From Streptomyces sp. JHA26 (GTDB lineage: Bacteria > Actinomycetota > Actinomycetes > Streptomycetales > Streptomycetaceae), in contig NZ_BDJC01000054.1 of NCBI RefSeq assembly GCF_002005565.1, positions 1 to 48,344 on the forward strand: a stretch of 48,344 nt of DNA, given 5' to 3'. The position numbers and the translations under genes were made by a program. Shown here piece after piece: positions 23,169 to 31,529 of the stretch (its first letter is position 1; the number at the start of each line of letters is the position of its first letter). The notes under the pieces are model-generated. The model did not search any database. It was given only the letters and a program-made list of their open reading frames with translations, and was not told the origin of the DNA.

Positions 23169-24089
23169 GTGACGGCCGACCCGAGCGTGCACCAACTGCG
23201 GCTCTTTCTGGCACTGGCCCAGGACCTCCACTTCGGGCGGGCGGCGAAGCGGATGTTCATCAGCCAGCCCGCGCTCAGCCGACAGATCATCGCCCTGGAA
23301 CGCCGCATGCGCGTCCACCTGGTCCGGCGCTCCACCCGCCGGGTGGAGCTCACGACGGCGGGGCAGGCACTGCTGCCCGAGGCCCGCGCCGTCGTGGAGG
23401 CGGCGGACCGGCTGGGAGAGGTGATACGGAGTCAGTCGCGCCGGGTGTGCGGGCGGCTGCGGATCGGCTTCATCGGCGCCGAGGCCGCGATGCCGTACGC
23501 CCGGCGGATCCTCGCCGAGTTCCGCCGGCGGCACCCCGAGAGCGAGATCGAGATGCGTTCCCTGGACCTGGTGAACCAGGTCCGGGCGCTGGTCACCGGC
23601 GAGGTGGACGCCGCCTTCCTGCGGCAGCCGCTGCCCGCGGGCATCCGCACCCTGCAACTCGCCAGCGAACCGCGGGTGGTGTGCCTGCCCGCGGGAGACC
23701 CACTCGCCCGGCGCCGGGAGCCGCTCACCATGGCGGACCTCGCCGACCGGCCCTTCGTGGACCTCCCGGGTGACACGGTGCGCGGCTGGTGGAACCACTG
23801 GACCGGCAACCCGCGGCCCGACGGCACCCGGGTGCGCTACGGGCCGGTCGTCACCGACGTCGAGTCCCTGCTGCTCGCGGTCGCGAACGGACAGGGCATC
23901 GCCTTCCTGCCGGCGGGGGCCCGCGAGTTCTACCCCCGTCCCGGGCTCGTCTACACGCACGTGAGGGGGCTCTCGCCCTGCACCGCCGCGCTCGCCTGGC
24001 TCGCCGGTCACGGCGACAGCACCGGCGTCGCGGCCCTGCGCGCGGCCGCCCGCGCCGTACTGCGCACGACGACCGGACCCGGCGGATGA
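23169..24089 (+). CDS. LysR-family regulator
   Basis: This 306-residue protein has the LysR winged helix (SVHQLRLFLALAQDLHFGRA, AAKRMFISQPALSRQIIALE) and a periplasmic-binding-like effector domain (about 95-300). The target is unclear because its nearest genes are not obviously metabolic. No strong ribosome site precedes the GTG, so the start is less certain than the family call. It is convergent with the VOC gene. Confidence 0.9.
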   Translation: MTADPSVHQLRLFLALAQDLHFGRAAKRMFISQPALSRQIIALERRMRVHLVRRSTRRVELTTAGQALLPEARAVVEAADRLGEVIRSQSRRVCGRLRIGFIGAEAAMPYARRILAEFRRRHPESEIEMRSLDLVNQVRALVTGEVDAAFLRQPLPAGIRTLQLASEPRVVCLPAGDPLARRREPLTMADLADRPFVDLPGDTVRGWWNHWTGNPRPDGTRVRYGPVVTDVESLLLAVANGQGIAFLPAGAREFYPRPGLVYTHVRGLSPCTAALAWLAGHGDSTGVAALRAAARAVLRTTTGPGG

Positions 24090-24160
24090 CCGTCCGGCGG
24101 GACCGCCCGCGCGCCGGTGTCCCCGGGCGCGGTGGCCGCGTTCACGGAGAGCCCGGGATC

Positions 24161-24592
24161 TCAGGGCCTGTGCGTGAGAGGCTGCGCGTGGAGCCGGTGG
24201 GCGAACTTCTCGACGGCCGCCGGGGTGACGGGGGTGAAGAAGTTGACGAGGTTGCCGTCGGGGTCACGGAGCAGCAGTGACCGGTTGCCCCAGGGCATCG
24301 TGGTGGGCTCGGTGACGAAGTCGGTGACGAAGCCGGTCAGGTTCTGGTGGACGCGGTCCACGTCGTCGACGAGGAACTCGGTGATCACGCTGTGGTTGTC
24401 CGCCGGACGGGCGGAGCCCGGGGCGAACAGCGGGACCGTGCGGGTGCCGGCGATCGCGAGGGTGGCTCCCGCGGTCCCGAGTTCGGCGAAGTCCTCGGTG
24501 GCCCACGTCGCCCGCGCTCCTGTGGCCCGCTCGTAGAAGTCGACGAGGCGTGCCACGTCGTCGGTGATGATGCGGATCGAGACGAAGTCCAT
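24161..24592 (-). CDS. VOC-family (glyoxalase-like) protein
   Basis: This 143-residue vicinal-oxygen-chelate protein shows the paired beta-alpha-beta modules: FVSIRIITDDVARLVDFYER at the N terminus and LLLRDPDGNLVNFFTP near the C terminus. It could be a glyoxalase, dioxygenase or binding protein; substrate is unknown. AAGGAG lies seven bases before the ATG at 24592. It is divergent from a YafY/WYL regulator with only 93 bases between the starts, the usual regulator/target arrangement for this pair. Confidence 0.92.
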   Translation of the reverse strand: MDFVSIRIITDDVARLVDFYERATGARATWATEDFAELGTAGATLAIAGTRTVPLFAPGSARPADNHSVITEFLVDDVDRVHQNLTGFVTDFVTEPTTMPWGNRSLLLRDPDGNLVNFFTPVTPAAVEKFAHRLHAQPLTHRP

Positions 24593-24685
24593 GGGAATCT
24601 CCTTGGCTGTGCCGGGGACGTGCACGTCGCAGGCTAGGAGAAATAGGGGACAGAATCGGTCCTGTATGCGCGTTAGGCTGCGGAC

Positions 24686-25675
24686 ATGTCTCGACCCACC
24701 GGCCGCGTGCTGACACTCCTGGAGCTGCTGCAGTCGGGCGGCACCCGGACGGTGGCCGAACTCGCCGACCGGCTCGGCGTCGAAGGGCGCACCGTGCGCC
24801 GGTACGTCGACCAGCTGATCGACCTGGACGTGCCCGTGGAATCGGTGCGCGGCCGCTACGGCGGCTACCGGCTCGCCCCCGGGCACCGCCTGCCTCCGCT
24901 CATGCTCAACGGCGACGAGGCGCTGGCCGTGCTGCTCGGCCTGATCGCCGGCCGCCGAGCGGGGTTGACGACGACGCAGCACACGGCGAGCGAGACGGCA
25001 TCGGCGAAGATCCGGCGGGTACTGCCCCGGCACATCGCCCGCCGGCTCGACACACTCCTGGAAACCCTCGCCTTCACGGACCGGCCCGGCGGGTTCGACA
25101 CCCCGGACGCCGAGGTCCTGCTCACGATCGCCGATGCGGTGCGCCACCACCGACCGGTCTCGGTCCGCTACACCGACCGGAACGGACGACGCAGCGAACG
25201 TACGCTGCACGCGTACGGGATCGTCGCCCACGCGGGCCGGTGGTACGTCACGGGCGAGGACGCCCGGATCGGCGAGGACCGCACCTTCCGGCTCGACCGC
25301 ATCGCGGACGCGCGGACCCTGCCCGGCTCCTTCGAGGCACCCGTGGGCCCCGATCCGGCACAGCGCGTGCTGTCGGCGTTCGCCACGGCCGAGTACCGGC
25401 ACGAGGTGACCCTGCGGATCCACGGAACGGTCGAGCAGATCCGCGCCCACCTTCCGGCCGGCGTCGCGAGCCTGGAGGAGCACGAGCCCGTGGCCGGCGA
25501 GGACCGGACGGCCGAGCGCTGGCTGCGCGTCGAACTGCGGGCGGAGCGACTCGACTGGCTGCCTCCGGTACTCGCCTCGCTCGACCGGCCGTTCGTCATC
25601 GAACGGCCCGATGAACTCCGCGACCTCGTCACCGCCCTCGCCGATCGCCTCACGGCCTGCGCCCGCCGAGCCTGA
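24686..25675 (+). CDS. YafY-type HTH/WYL-domain regulator
   Basis: This 329-residue regulator has an N-terminal HTH_11 domain (RVLTLLELLQSGGTRTVAEL, VEGRTVRRYVDQL), a WYL domain from about 140 (VSVRYTDRNGRRSERTLHAY, HAGRWYVTGEDA) and a C-terminal extension. WYL domains bind nucleic acids or small ligands. TAGGCT seven to eight bases before the ATG suggests a leaderless transcript. It is divergent from the VOC gene and probably controls it. Confidence 0.92.
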   Translation: MSRPTGRVLTLLELLQSGGTRTVAELADRLGVEGRTVRRYVDQLIDLDVPVESVRGRYGGYRLAPGHRLPPLMLNGDEALAVLLGLIAGRRAGLTTTQHTASETASAKIRRVLPRHIARRLDTLLETLAFTDRPGGFDTPDAEVLLTIADAVRHHRPVSVRYTDRNGRRSERTLHAYGIVAHAGRWYVTGEDARIGEDRTFRLDRIADARTLPGSFEAPVGPDPAQRVLSAFATAEYRHEVTLRIHGTVEQIRAHLPAGVASLEEHEPVAGEDRTAERWLRVELRAERLDWLPPVLASLDRPFVIERPDELRDLVTALADRLTACARRA

Positions 25676-25962
25676 CCGCGAGGAACCGGTGCCATGAGGT
25701 GGCACGAGGACACCGGGACAGGAAAGGCGAAAGCGCCCGCCGCGCAGCGCGCGTTCCGCTCGTGCGGCCAGTACGGCCCACCCGGGCCGGTGCTCACCAC
25801 GGCTGCGGGCACCTGAGCTGCCGGCGGGGGACGTCGTGGGGCTCGGGCATGAGGACGTACGCGAGCTGTTCGGTCGCCGCCGTGATCGCGACGCTCATGA
25901 CCGGGAACGCCGCCCTGCGCGAGCGGACCGGGCGGCCCGCTGTCGTCGTCCCGATCATCGGA

Positions 25963-27156
25963 TCAGGAGGTCAGCTCGACTGCGTGCGGTCGGTCGGAGG
26001 GGGTGGGGGCGCGCAGGATCCCGGCGCCGGCAACGGCTGTCGCACAGAGCAGGGCCGGGAGCAGGAAGGTGTGGTTGAGGGCCATGAGATGGGTCATCCA
26101 ACCGATGACTGCGGGGCCCGCGAGCATGCCGACGTAGCCGAGTCCGGCGACTCGTGAGACGTTGGTGCCGGCGGCCGCGGGATCGATGTGTCCGGCGGCA
26201 CTGAACAGCTGGGGGATACAGCCGGACAGGCCGAGGCCGAACAGTGCCCAGCCTGTCAGCGCGGTCCAGATCCACGGTGCGAGGGCCACGAGCGTGATGC
26301 CGGTGGCGGCCAGAGCCGCGCCGTACCGCAGGACGGCGACCGGACCGAATCGTGCGGACACCCGGTCCGCCAGGAGCCTGCCGATGGTCATCGTCGCCGC
26401 GAACGTCCCGTAGGCGAAGGCGGCGGTGCTCTCCGAAGCGCCCAGGACGGTCTTGAGGTGCAGGACGCTCCAGTCGTTGGCGGCGCCCTCGCACAGCATG
26501 ATCAGCAACGCCAGGACGGCGAGCAGCCAGATCCGGCCGGGAACAGCGCGCTTCCCGTCGGGGGCAGCGCCGTCGGCTTCGGCCGCGGATGTGTCCGGTG
26601 CGGCGGGCAGGAGGCCGCGGGCCGAGGCCAGGGCGACGACGGTACCGATGCCGGCGGTGACGGCCAGGGTCGCGGCCGTGCCCCAGCCGATGTCGATGGC
26701 CGCGGCACCGGCGAGGGCGGCCAGGACACCGCCGACGGAGAACGTGGCGTGAAAGGCCGACATGACGGGCCGCTGGTACGCCGTCTCCACCTGTACGGCG
26801 TGCGCGTTCATGCTGACGTCGAGGGTGCCGTTCCCGAAGCCGAAGGCCAGCAGGGCCGCTCCGAGGACCCAGGGTTCCTGGGCCAGGCCGGGCAGGACCA
26901 GGGTCGCGCTGCACAGCGCGCCGGACAGGGGGACGACGGTGCGTGTGCCGAACCGGTCGGACAGGCGGCCGCCGAACTGCATGCCGATGAACGCCCCGGC
27001 CCCCAGCAGCACGAGGAACCCGCCCAGGGCCGCGTGGCTGATGCCCACGTGGTTCTCGATGGCCGGGATCTGCACCACCCACATGCCCAGCAATGTGCCG
27101 TTGAGGATGAAATAGACGAAGGTGGTGAAGCGGGCAACGCGCAGCGCTCTTTCCAT
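25963..27156 (-). CDS. MFS transporter
   Basis: This transporter of about 397 residues has 12 hydrophobic segments and the loop 2-3 motif GGRLSDRFGTR. It belongs to the general sugar/drug MFS type; the substrate is unknown. The ATG at 27156 is preferred because TATTGT lies seven bases upstream with TTCCAA 17 bases before that, giving a leaderless mRNA; a TTG at 27177 would overlap the promoter. It is divergent from a DeoR-family regulator, so the substrate may be a sugar or nucleoside. Confidence 0.9.
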   Translation of the reverse strand: MERALRVARFTTFVYFILNGTLLGMWVVQIPAIENHVGISHAALGGFLVLLGAGAFIGMQFGGRLSDRFGTRTVVPLSGALCSATLVLPGLAQEPWVLGAALLAFGFGNGTLDVSMNAHAVQVETAYQRPVMSAFHATFSVGGVLAALAGAAAIDIGWGTAATLAVTAGIGTVVALASARGLLPAAPDTSAAEADGAAPDGKRAVPGRIWLLAVLALLIMLCEGAANDWSVLHLKTVLGASESTAAFAYGTFAATMTIGRLLADRVSARFGPVAVLRYGAALAATGITLVALAPWIWTALTGWALFGLGLSGCIPQLFSAAGHIDPAAAGTNVSRVAGLGYVGMLAGPAVIGWMTHLMALNHTFLLPALLCATAVAGAGILRAPTPSDRPHAVELTS

Positions 27157-27162
27157 GCCCGA

Positions 27163-27208
27163 GACAATAACGAACAACTTGACTGTTTGGAACAGGGCCT
27201 TTCGAACA
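27163..27208. promoter_or_regulatory. MFS promoter with DeoR-type sites
   Basis: On the minus strand TTCCAA and TATTGT are 17 bases apart. CTGTT and AACAG flank TGG at 27183-27195, overlapping the -35 region. GAACA recurs at 27172, 27190 and 27204. Palindromes or direct repeats of this sort are typical of DeoR-family operators, and the block lies between the MFS and DeoR genes. Confidence 0.5.
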
Positions 27209-27245
27209 CTACTGGGGTTCGGTCGGAGTGGTGTTGAATCACGGT

Positions 27246-28007
27246 ATGAGCACTGCGGACCGTCATCGTCTGATCGCCCGGGCCGTTCGGGAGGCGGGGA
27301 CCGTCACGGTCGGTGAACTGGCCGACCTGACGGGCGCCTCGGACATGACCATCCGCCGCGATCTGGATCACCTGGCCGCACAGGGCGTCCTCGAACGGAT
27401 GCGTGGCGGTGCCCGCGCCCTGCTGTTGAGGGGGGACGAGCCACCCTTCGCGCTACGCGTTCACGAGGCCGTCGACGCCAAGCGCCGGATCGCGGCCGAG
27501 GTGGTCTCGCTCATCGCCGACGGCGAGACCGTCCTGCTGGACAGCGGTACCACCTGCCTCGAAGTCGCACGTCTGCTGCGTGGACGGCAGGTCACCGTCA
27601 TGCCCCTGTCGTTGCAGGCCCTGAACGTCCTGAGCGACGCACCCCGGCCGACCGGGCTTCTGGTCCCCGGGGGCAGGCCCCGCGCACCTGAAGGAGCCCT
27701 CACCGGGCCCCTCACCCTCGCCTCCCTCGCGGCGCTGCGCTTCGACACCGCAGTACTGGGCTGCTGCGGCCTGACCTCCGCCGACGGCGTGACCGCCTAC
27801 GACCTCGACGAGGCGGCGGTGAAGAAAGCCGCCATCGCTTCGGCGCGGCGCGTCATCGCCGCCGCCGACGGCAGCAAACTCGGCCGCACCGCCCATGCCT
27901 ACGTCGGCCCCCCCACCCTCGTGGACATCCTCGTCACCGACATCACCGCACCCGCCGACGAGACCACTGCACTCGAAGGCGGTGACATCACCGTCAAGAT
28001 CGTCTGA
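27246..28007 (+). CDS. DeoR/GlpR-family regulator
   Basis: This 253-residue regulator has the DeoR helix-turn-helix (VTVGELADLTGASDMTIRRD) and a C-terminal sugar-phosphate sensor domain (ETVLLDSGTTCLEVARLLRG, with DSGTT typical; DEAAVKKAAIASARRVI). The effector is expected to be a phosphorylated sugar. An in-frame GTG at 27228 is possible, but homologous sequence starts at the ATG. It is divergent from the MFS transporter and probably represses it. Confidence 0.92.
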   Translation: MSTADRHRLIARAVREAGTVTVGELADLTGASDMTIRRDLDHLAAQGVLERMRGGARALLLRGDEPPFALRVHEAVDAKRRIAAEVVSLIADGETVLLDSGTTCLEVARLLRGRQVTVMPLSLQALNVLSDAPRPTGLLVPGGRPRAPEGALTGPLTLASLAALRFDTAVLGCCGLTSADGVTAYDLDEAAVKKAAIASARRVIAAADGSKLGRTAHAYVGPPTLVDILVTDITAPADETTALEGGDITVKIV

Positions 28008-28254
28008 TCCCGATGTCTCCGGCCACCGCGGCACGCGTCTCGCACCGCCGGTCCCGGTTCGCTGTTCGCATCCAGCAGGCACCCGAGTGACCCGACGTGC
28101 TGGACGATCGCTGCCCGTGGTGGAGAACAGAGTCACACCACAGAGGGGTCTCCGAGACACGCCGCGGTCCGGAGGAGGACGGCTTCCGTGCCGGGCTGTC
28201 CGTCGACGCGGGCCGGGCGGTGCGAGAGCCGGCGCCGACTCGTAGGCTACGGCC

Positions 28255-28896
28255 ATGACCGAGATCCAGACCCCGACGCCCCGCGACGCCTTCGAACTGC
28301 TGCTGGCCGGCAACCAGCGCTTCATCGCCGGCAGCCCCGAGCACCCCAACCAGGACGCCGCCCGCCGCACCGAGATCGCACCGTCCCAGCAGCCCTTCGC
28401 CGTGCTGTTCGGGTGTTCCGACTCCCGGCTGGCTGCCGAGATCATCTTCGACCGCGGCCTGGGCGACCTGTTCGTGGTGCGCACCGCGGGCCATGTCATG
28501 GGCCCGGAGGTGCTGGGCAGCATCGAGTACGGGGTGGACGTCCTGGGCTGCCCGTTGATCGTGGTCCTCGGGCACGACTCGTGCGGCGCGGTCGGCGCGG
28601 CGTGCGCCGCCCTGGAGAACGGCATGACACCGGCCGGATACGTGCGGGACGTCGTCGAGCGGGTGACCCCCAGTGTGCTGGCGGCGCGGGCCGCCGGAAA
28701 GGTCGAGGCGCAGGAGATCCTCGCCGAGCACGTCCGGCACACGGTGGACCTTCTGCTGGACCGCTCCCGGGGGCTCGCCGAGAAGGTCGCCGCCGGGCAA
28801 GCCGCGGTGGTGGGCCTGTGCTACCGCCTCGCCGACGGGAGCGCACAGGTCGTCGCGTCCCGCGGCATCGACACGGCGGTCCGCGCCGCGTCCTGA
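28255..28896 (+). CDS. Beta-class carbonic anhydrase
   Basis: This 213-residue zinc enzyme hydrates carbon dioxide to bicarbonate. The metal and active-site residues are visible: FGCSDSRL (first Cys, with the Asp/Arg dyad) and VLGHDSCGAVGAA (His and second Cys). Length is normal. TAGGCT (28243-28248) ends six bases before the ATG and no ribosome site is present, so a leaderless transcript is likely. It stands alone. Confidence 0.95.
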   Translation: MTEIQTPTPRDAFELLLAGNQRFIAGSPEHPNQDAARRTEIAPSQQPFAVLFGCSDSRLAAEIIFDRGLGDLFVVRTAGHVMGPEVLGSIEYGVDVLGCPLIVVLGHDSCGAVGAACAALENGMTPAGYVRDVVERVTPSVLAARAAGKVEAQEILAEHVRHTVDLLLDRSRGLAEKVAAGQAAVVGLCYRLADGSAQVVASRGIDTAVRAAS

Positions 28897-29170
28897 CCGT
28901 CCCTGCCGTGATGGCCCACCGCCAGGGGCCCGACCTCGGCACCGGTCACGCGGGACCGGGGCCCCGCGGCGGAGCCGGTCGGCGTCCGTCGGGCCGAACC
29001 CCTCACGCCACCGCGAGGAGGCGACGGCGCGCGAGGCCGATTCCGCGGCCGCCGTCGCCGTCGCCCACGGCCGCGTCGACGGCCGTCCCGCCCCGCTTCG
29101 CCGCGGCCACCGGGGACATGAAGCCGCCCTTGCCGGTGGCCGTCCCGCGCGGGACGAGTGGGTCACCGGA

Positions 29171-29611
29171 TCAGGGACCGCCCCAGATCTTGTGCCAGCC
29201 GGCGCACGTCTCCGTCACACCCCCCTCGGTCTTGCACTCCATCACCTCGATCCACGAGGTGGTGTAGTCGAAGTTCCAGGTCCGCTGGTTCTCGGCCATG
29301 TAGCCGGAGGCGCTCAGGTTCTCGGTACGGCTTCCGCCCCAGCCCTCCTGATAGGTGGCGCGGACGAAGACGCGCGCGCCCTTGCTGTCGCTCGCCGAGT
29401 CCCGGATGTTGGTCGTGACGTAGATACGACTGGTGGCGGTCGACTGCGACACCGAGCCCCAGGCGTGGGCGCCGCTGATGTCGGCCTGGGTGTACTGGGC
29501 GTTCCAGCTGACCGAGACGGCGTTGGCCGTTCCGGCGGACAGCCCCACGGCGAGTGCGGTCCCGGCGGTGAGCGTGCCTGCGGAGCGTAGGAGGACGCGC
29601 AACCGATTCAT
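29171..29611 (-). CDS. Secreted protein of unknown function
   Basis: This 146-residue protein has a signal peptide (LLRSAGTLTAGTALAVGLSA, cleavage near ANAVS). The mature domain of about 115 residues is rich in beta-type, aromatic sequence (SVSWNAQYTQADISGAHAWG, YVTTNIRDSASD, TWNFDYTTSWIEV) and has two cysteines (MECK and ETCAG), probably one disulfide. AGGGGAG precedes the ATG. I recognise no family. A cluster of TGTCCnGGACA palindromes lies 130-180 bases upstream. Confidence 0.75.
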   Translation of the reverse strand: MNRLRVLLRSAGTLTAGTALAVGLSAGTANAVSVSWNAQYTQADISGAHAWGSVSQSTATSRIYVTTNIRDSASDSKGARVFVRATYQEGWGGSRTENLSASGYMAENQRTWNFDYTTSWIEVMECKTEGGVTETCAGWHKIWGGP

Positions 29612-29939
29612 GTGTTCTCCCCTGAAGTGACTGAGACGAGCCCGTCCTGGCCGACCGGAGGCGGGCGGACCGTTTCCGGGCCGGAAATCCACCGCCCCAG
29701 ATTCGCCCGGCCGGCCTCGCACATCCAGGGGGAGGGGGTGTCCCGGACAGGTGAGGGGATGTCCCGCCTGGTCCATGTCCTGTCCGGGACACGCCCGGAC
29801 AGGACGGACGTCCTGCAAGGCGCCTGCCGCGGCTCCACCGCCGGCAGGTACGCCGTCACCGGGCCGTGGTGCCGCGGACCGCCCACCTCCGGCGGTCCTG
29901 TCCTCCAGCCCGGGCACGGCCACGGAGGGAGCGGAGCCG
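29612..29939. other. Gap with CCGGACAG repeat cluster
   Basis: These 328 bases contain no supported gene. The main content is the palindrome cluster at 29738-29805, listed separately. The rest should hold the promoter of the downstream secreted-protein gene and the 3' end of the upstream membrane-protein transcript. Confidence 0.5.
29738..29805. repeat. TGTCCnGGACA palindromes and nested hairpins
   Basis: GTGTCCCGGACAGG (29738-29751) has an exact inverted copy at 29779-29792. In turn, GTCCTGTCCGGG (29777-29788) pairs with CCCGGACAGGAC (29794-29805) around five bases. TGTCCCGGACA and TGTCCGGGACA (11-base palindromes, 29739 and 29781) are 42 bases apart, about four helical turns. The set could be operators, alternative RNA hairpins or a terminator. 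Confidence 0.75.
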
Positions 29940-30512
29940 TCAGGGGACGAGCGGAGTGGAGGAACGGGCGTGCTCCCACATGCCGCGGAACTGGGCCATG
30001 GGGCGTTGCTGTTCGCCGTGGAGGGCGTTGAGGACGACGAGGCATCCGGTGAACGCGGGCACCGCCCACTGCGCCCAGGCGAGCTGACGCTGGGCCTTTT
30101 CCAGGTCGATGGGGTGCTCGGCCGCCTTCTCGTTGTCCTCGACGCTGTAGGAGGAGGCCAGTTCGACCTTCTTGCCGAGAACGCGGGCGTAGGCGGTGGC
30201 GGCCAGAGCGGCAGCCGTGACGGCCGTCTTGGCCGTGGTGGAGGCACCCACACCCTGCTGGGTCCTGACCCGGTGGGCGTTCACGGCGAGCAGACCACCG
30301 CCGCCGAACAGGTGCGCACCGATGGCGGCGGCGTTGACCGGTACCCACTTCGCCCAGCCGACCGAAGCGATCCGGGCCCTGGCGGCAACCGTGGAGCCCT
30401 CGTGCTCGGCCGCCCCGTTGAGCCCGATCGCCCCCATCAAGGAGCCACCGAACCAGGCTGCCAGGCCCACGTCGTGCAGGCTGCGGATCAGGGTGTTGTT
30501 GCGTCCGGACAC
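29940..30512 (-). CDS. Conserved actinobacterial membrane protein
   Basis: This 190-residue protein is predicted to have about four hydrophobic stretches: LAAWFGGSLMGAIGLNGAA, VPVNAAAIGAHLFGGGGLLA, TAVTAAALAATAYARVLG and AVPAFTGCLVVLNALHG. A charged linker (SVEDNEKAAEHPIDLEKAQR) separates the last two. I know no function. The GTG at 30512 has AAGGAG seven bases upstream. It appears monocistronic. Confidence 0.75.
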   Translation of the reverse strand: MSGRNNTLIRSLHDVGLAAWFGGSLMGAIGLNGAAEHEGSTVAARARIASVGWAKWVPVNAAAIGAHLFGGGGLLAVNAHRVRTQQGVGASTTAKTAVTAAALAATAYARVLGKKVELASSYSVEDNEKAAEHPIDLEKAQRQLAWAQWAVPAFTGCLVVLNALHGEQQRPMAQFRGMWEHARSSTPLVP

Positions 30513-30732
30513 GAAAGCACTCCTTGCGGGTAGGCGGCATGGACCGATGAGGCAGGAACGACTACTTCACCCTGACCGGAGAACGCCCTTCCCGCCAGCA
30601 CGGCTGAGCCAGACGGTGACCCGGTGGCCAGACGACGCCCCGGTGGCCTCCGTCGTCGGCCGGCTTCCGTCAGGGGCCGGCCGCCACCTCCGCGCCACCC
30701 CCGTGCAGGCGCACCAGCACCGGCGCGTGGCA

Positions 30733-30957
30733 TCAGTCCTTGGCGCGGTGCAGTTGTATCTGCCCCTGGGCGAAGAGGTGCACGAAACCGCACCGCAGGC
30801 AGATCAGCCCCGTGGCGGTCTCGTCCGCCCAGGCAAGATTGAAGAACTCCCCGCCCGTGCTGTTGAGTTTCACCCCCCGCTCGCGGAAGAGATCGCCCTT
30901 GCAGACCTGACACGTGATCCACATCTCTCCCAGTGAGGCCCGCACCGCTTTGGCCAT
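30733..30957 (-). CDS. Small zinc-ribbon protein
   Basis: This 74-residue protein has two Cys pairs, CQVC (about 16-19) and CLRC (about 53-56), the spacing of a zinc ribbon. The region between them (GVKLNSTGGEFFNLAWADET) is ordered in character. Nucleic-acid or protein binding is expected. GGGGGAT precedes the ATG. It lies downstream of, but is not clearly co-transcribed with, the membrane-protein gene. Confidence 0.7.
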   Translation of the reverse strand: MAKAVRASLGEMWITCQVCKGDLFRERGVKLNSTGGEFFNLAWADETATGLICLRCGFVHLFAQGQIQLHRAKD

Positions 30958-31193
30958 GGCATCCCCCTTGCCGCGCCCGGCACCGTGGCCGGGCCGTCGG
31001 CGCTCCGTCGTTCTGTTCGGCTTACGTTCGATCATCGTCGCGCGACCCGCCGTCCGGGAGGGAACTTGAGCAAGAACTGAGCACGGGTGCCCGGCGTGGG
31101 TGTCCCTTCCGCGGCCGCTCCCCGCGGTGCGTGCCGGCCCCGCACCGAAGGCGTGGGGGCCGTTTCTGCCCCGGTCGGCGGTGCGTGTGGCGG

Positions 31194-31529
31194 TCAACCG
31201 GCGGCGGTGTCGGCGCCGGGGTGGAAGGTGAAGACCTGATCGAGGCCGACGATGGCCAGGATGCGCAAGGTGTTCTCCGGGACCGCGGCCAGGGCGATGT
31301 CGGCGCCGGCGGACAGGGCGCGCTGGCGGGCGGCGAGCAAGGCGGTGATGCCGCTGGAGTCGCAGAAGTCCATGTCCGCCAGGTCGACGACCAGGCGCTG
31401 GCCCGGGGCCAGGTCGAGGGCGTCGATCTGTTGGCGCAGGGCCGTGGCGTGGGCGTAGTCGAGGTCGCCGGCGACGTGCACGACGGGGCCGGTGGCAGTG
31501 TCTTCGCGGGTGATGTTCAGCGGGCTCAT
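31194..31529 (-). CDS. STAS-domain anti-anti-sigma factor (RsbV-like)
   Basis: This 111-residue protein is a single STAS domain with VVHVAGDLDYAHATALRQQI, the phosphorylation site VDLADMDFCDSSGITALL (Ser in DSSG, about 58) and a C-terminal ILAIVGLDQVFTF. Its ATG overlaps the stop of the PAS-PP2C gene (ATGA), so it is translationally coupled to its probable phosphatase. By family logic the dephosphorylated form sequesters an anti-sigma kinase, here perhaps the product of 34266-34748. Confidence 0.92.
   Translation of the reverse strand: MSPLNITREDTATGPVVHVAGDLDYAHATALRQQIDALDLAPGQRLVVDLADMDFCDSSGITALLAARQRALSAGADIALAAVPENTLRILAIVGLDQVFTFHPGADTAAG

Noticed and set aside
25699..26157. Open frame between the WYL regulator and the MFS gene
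   Set aside because: No family features, poor start context, and it overlaps the real MFS gene antisense.
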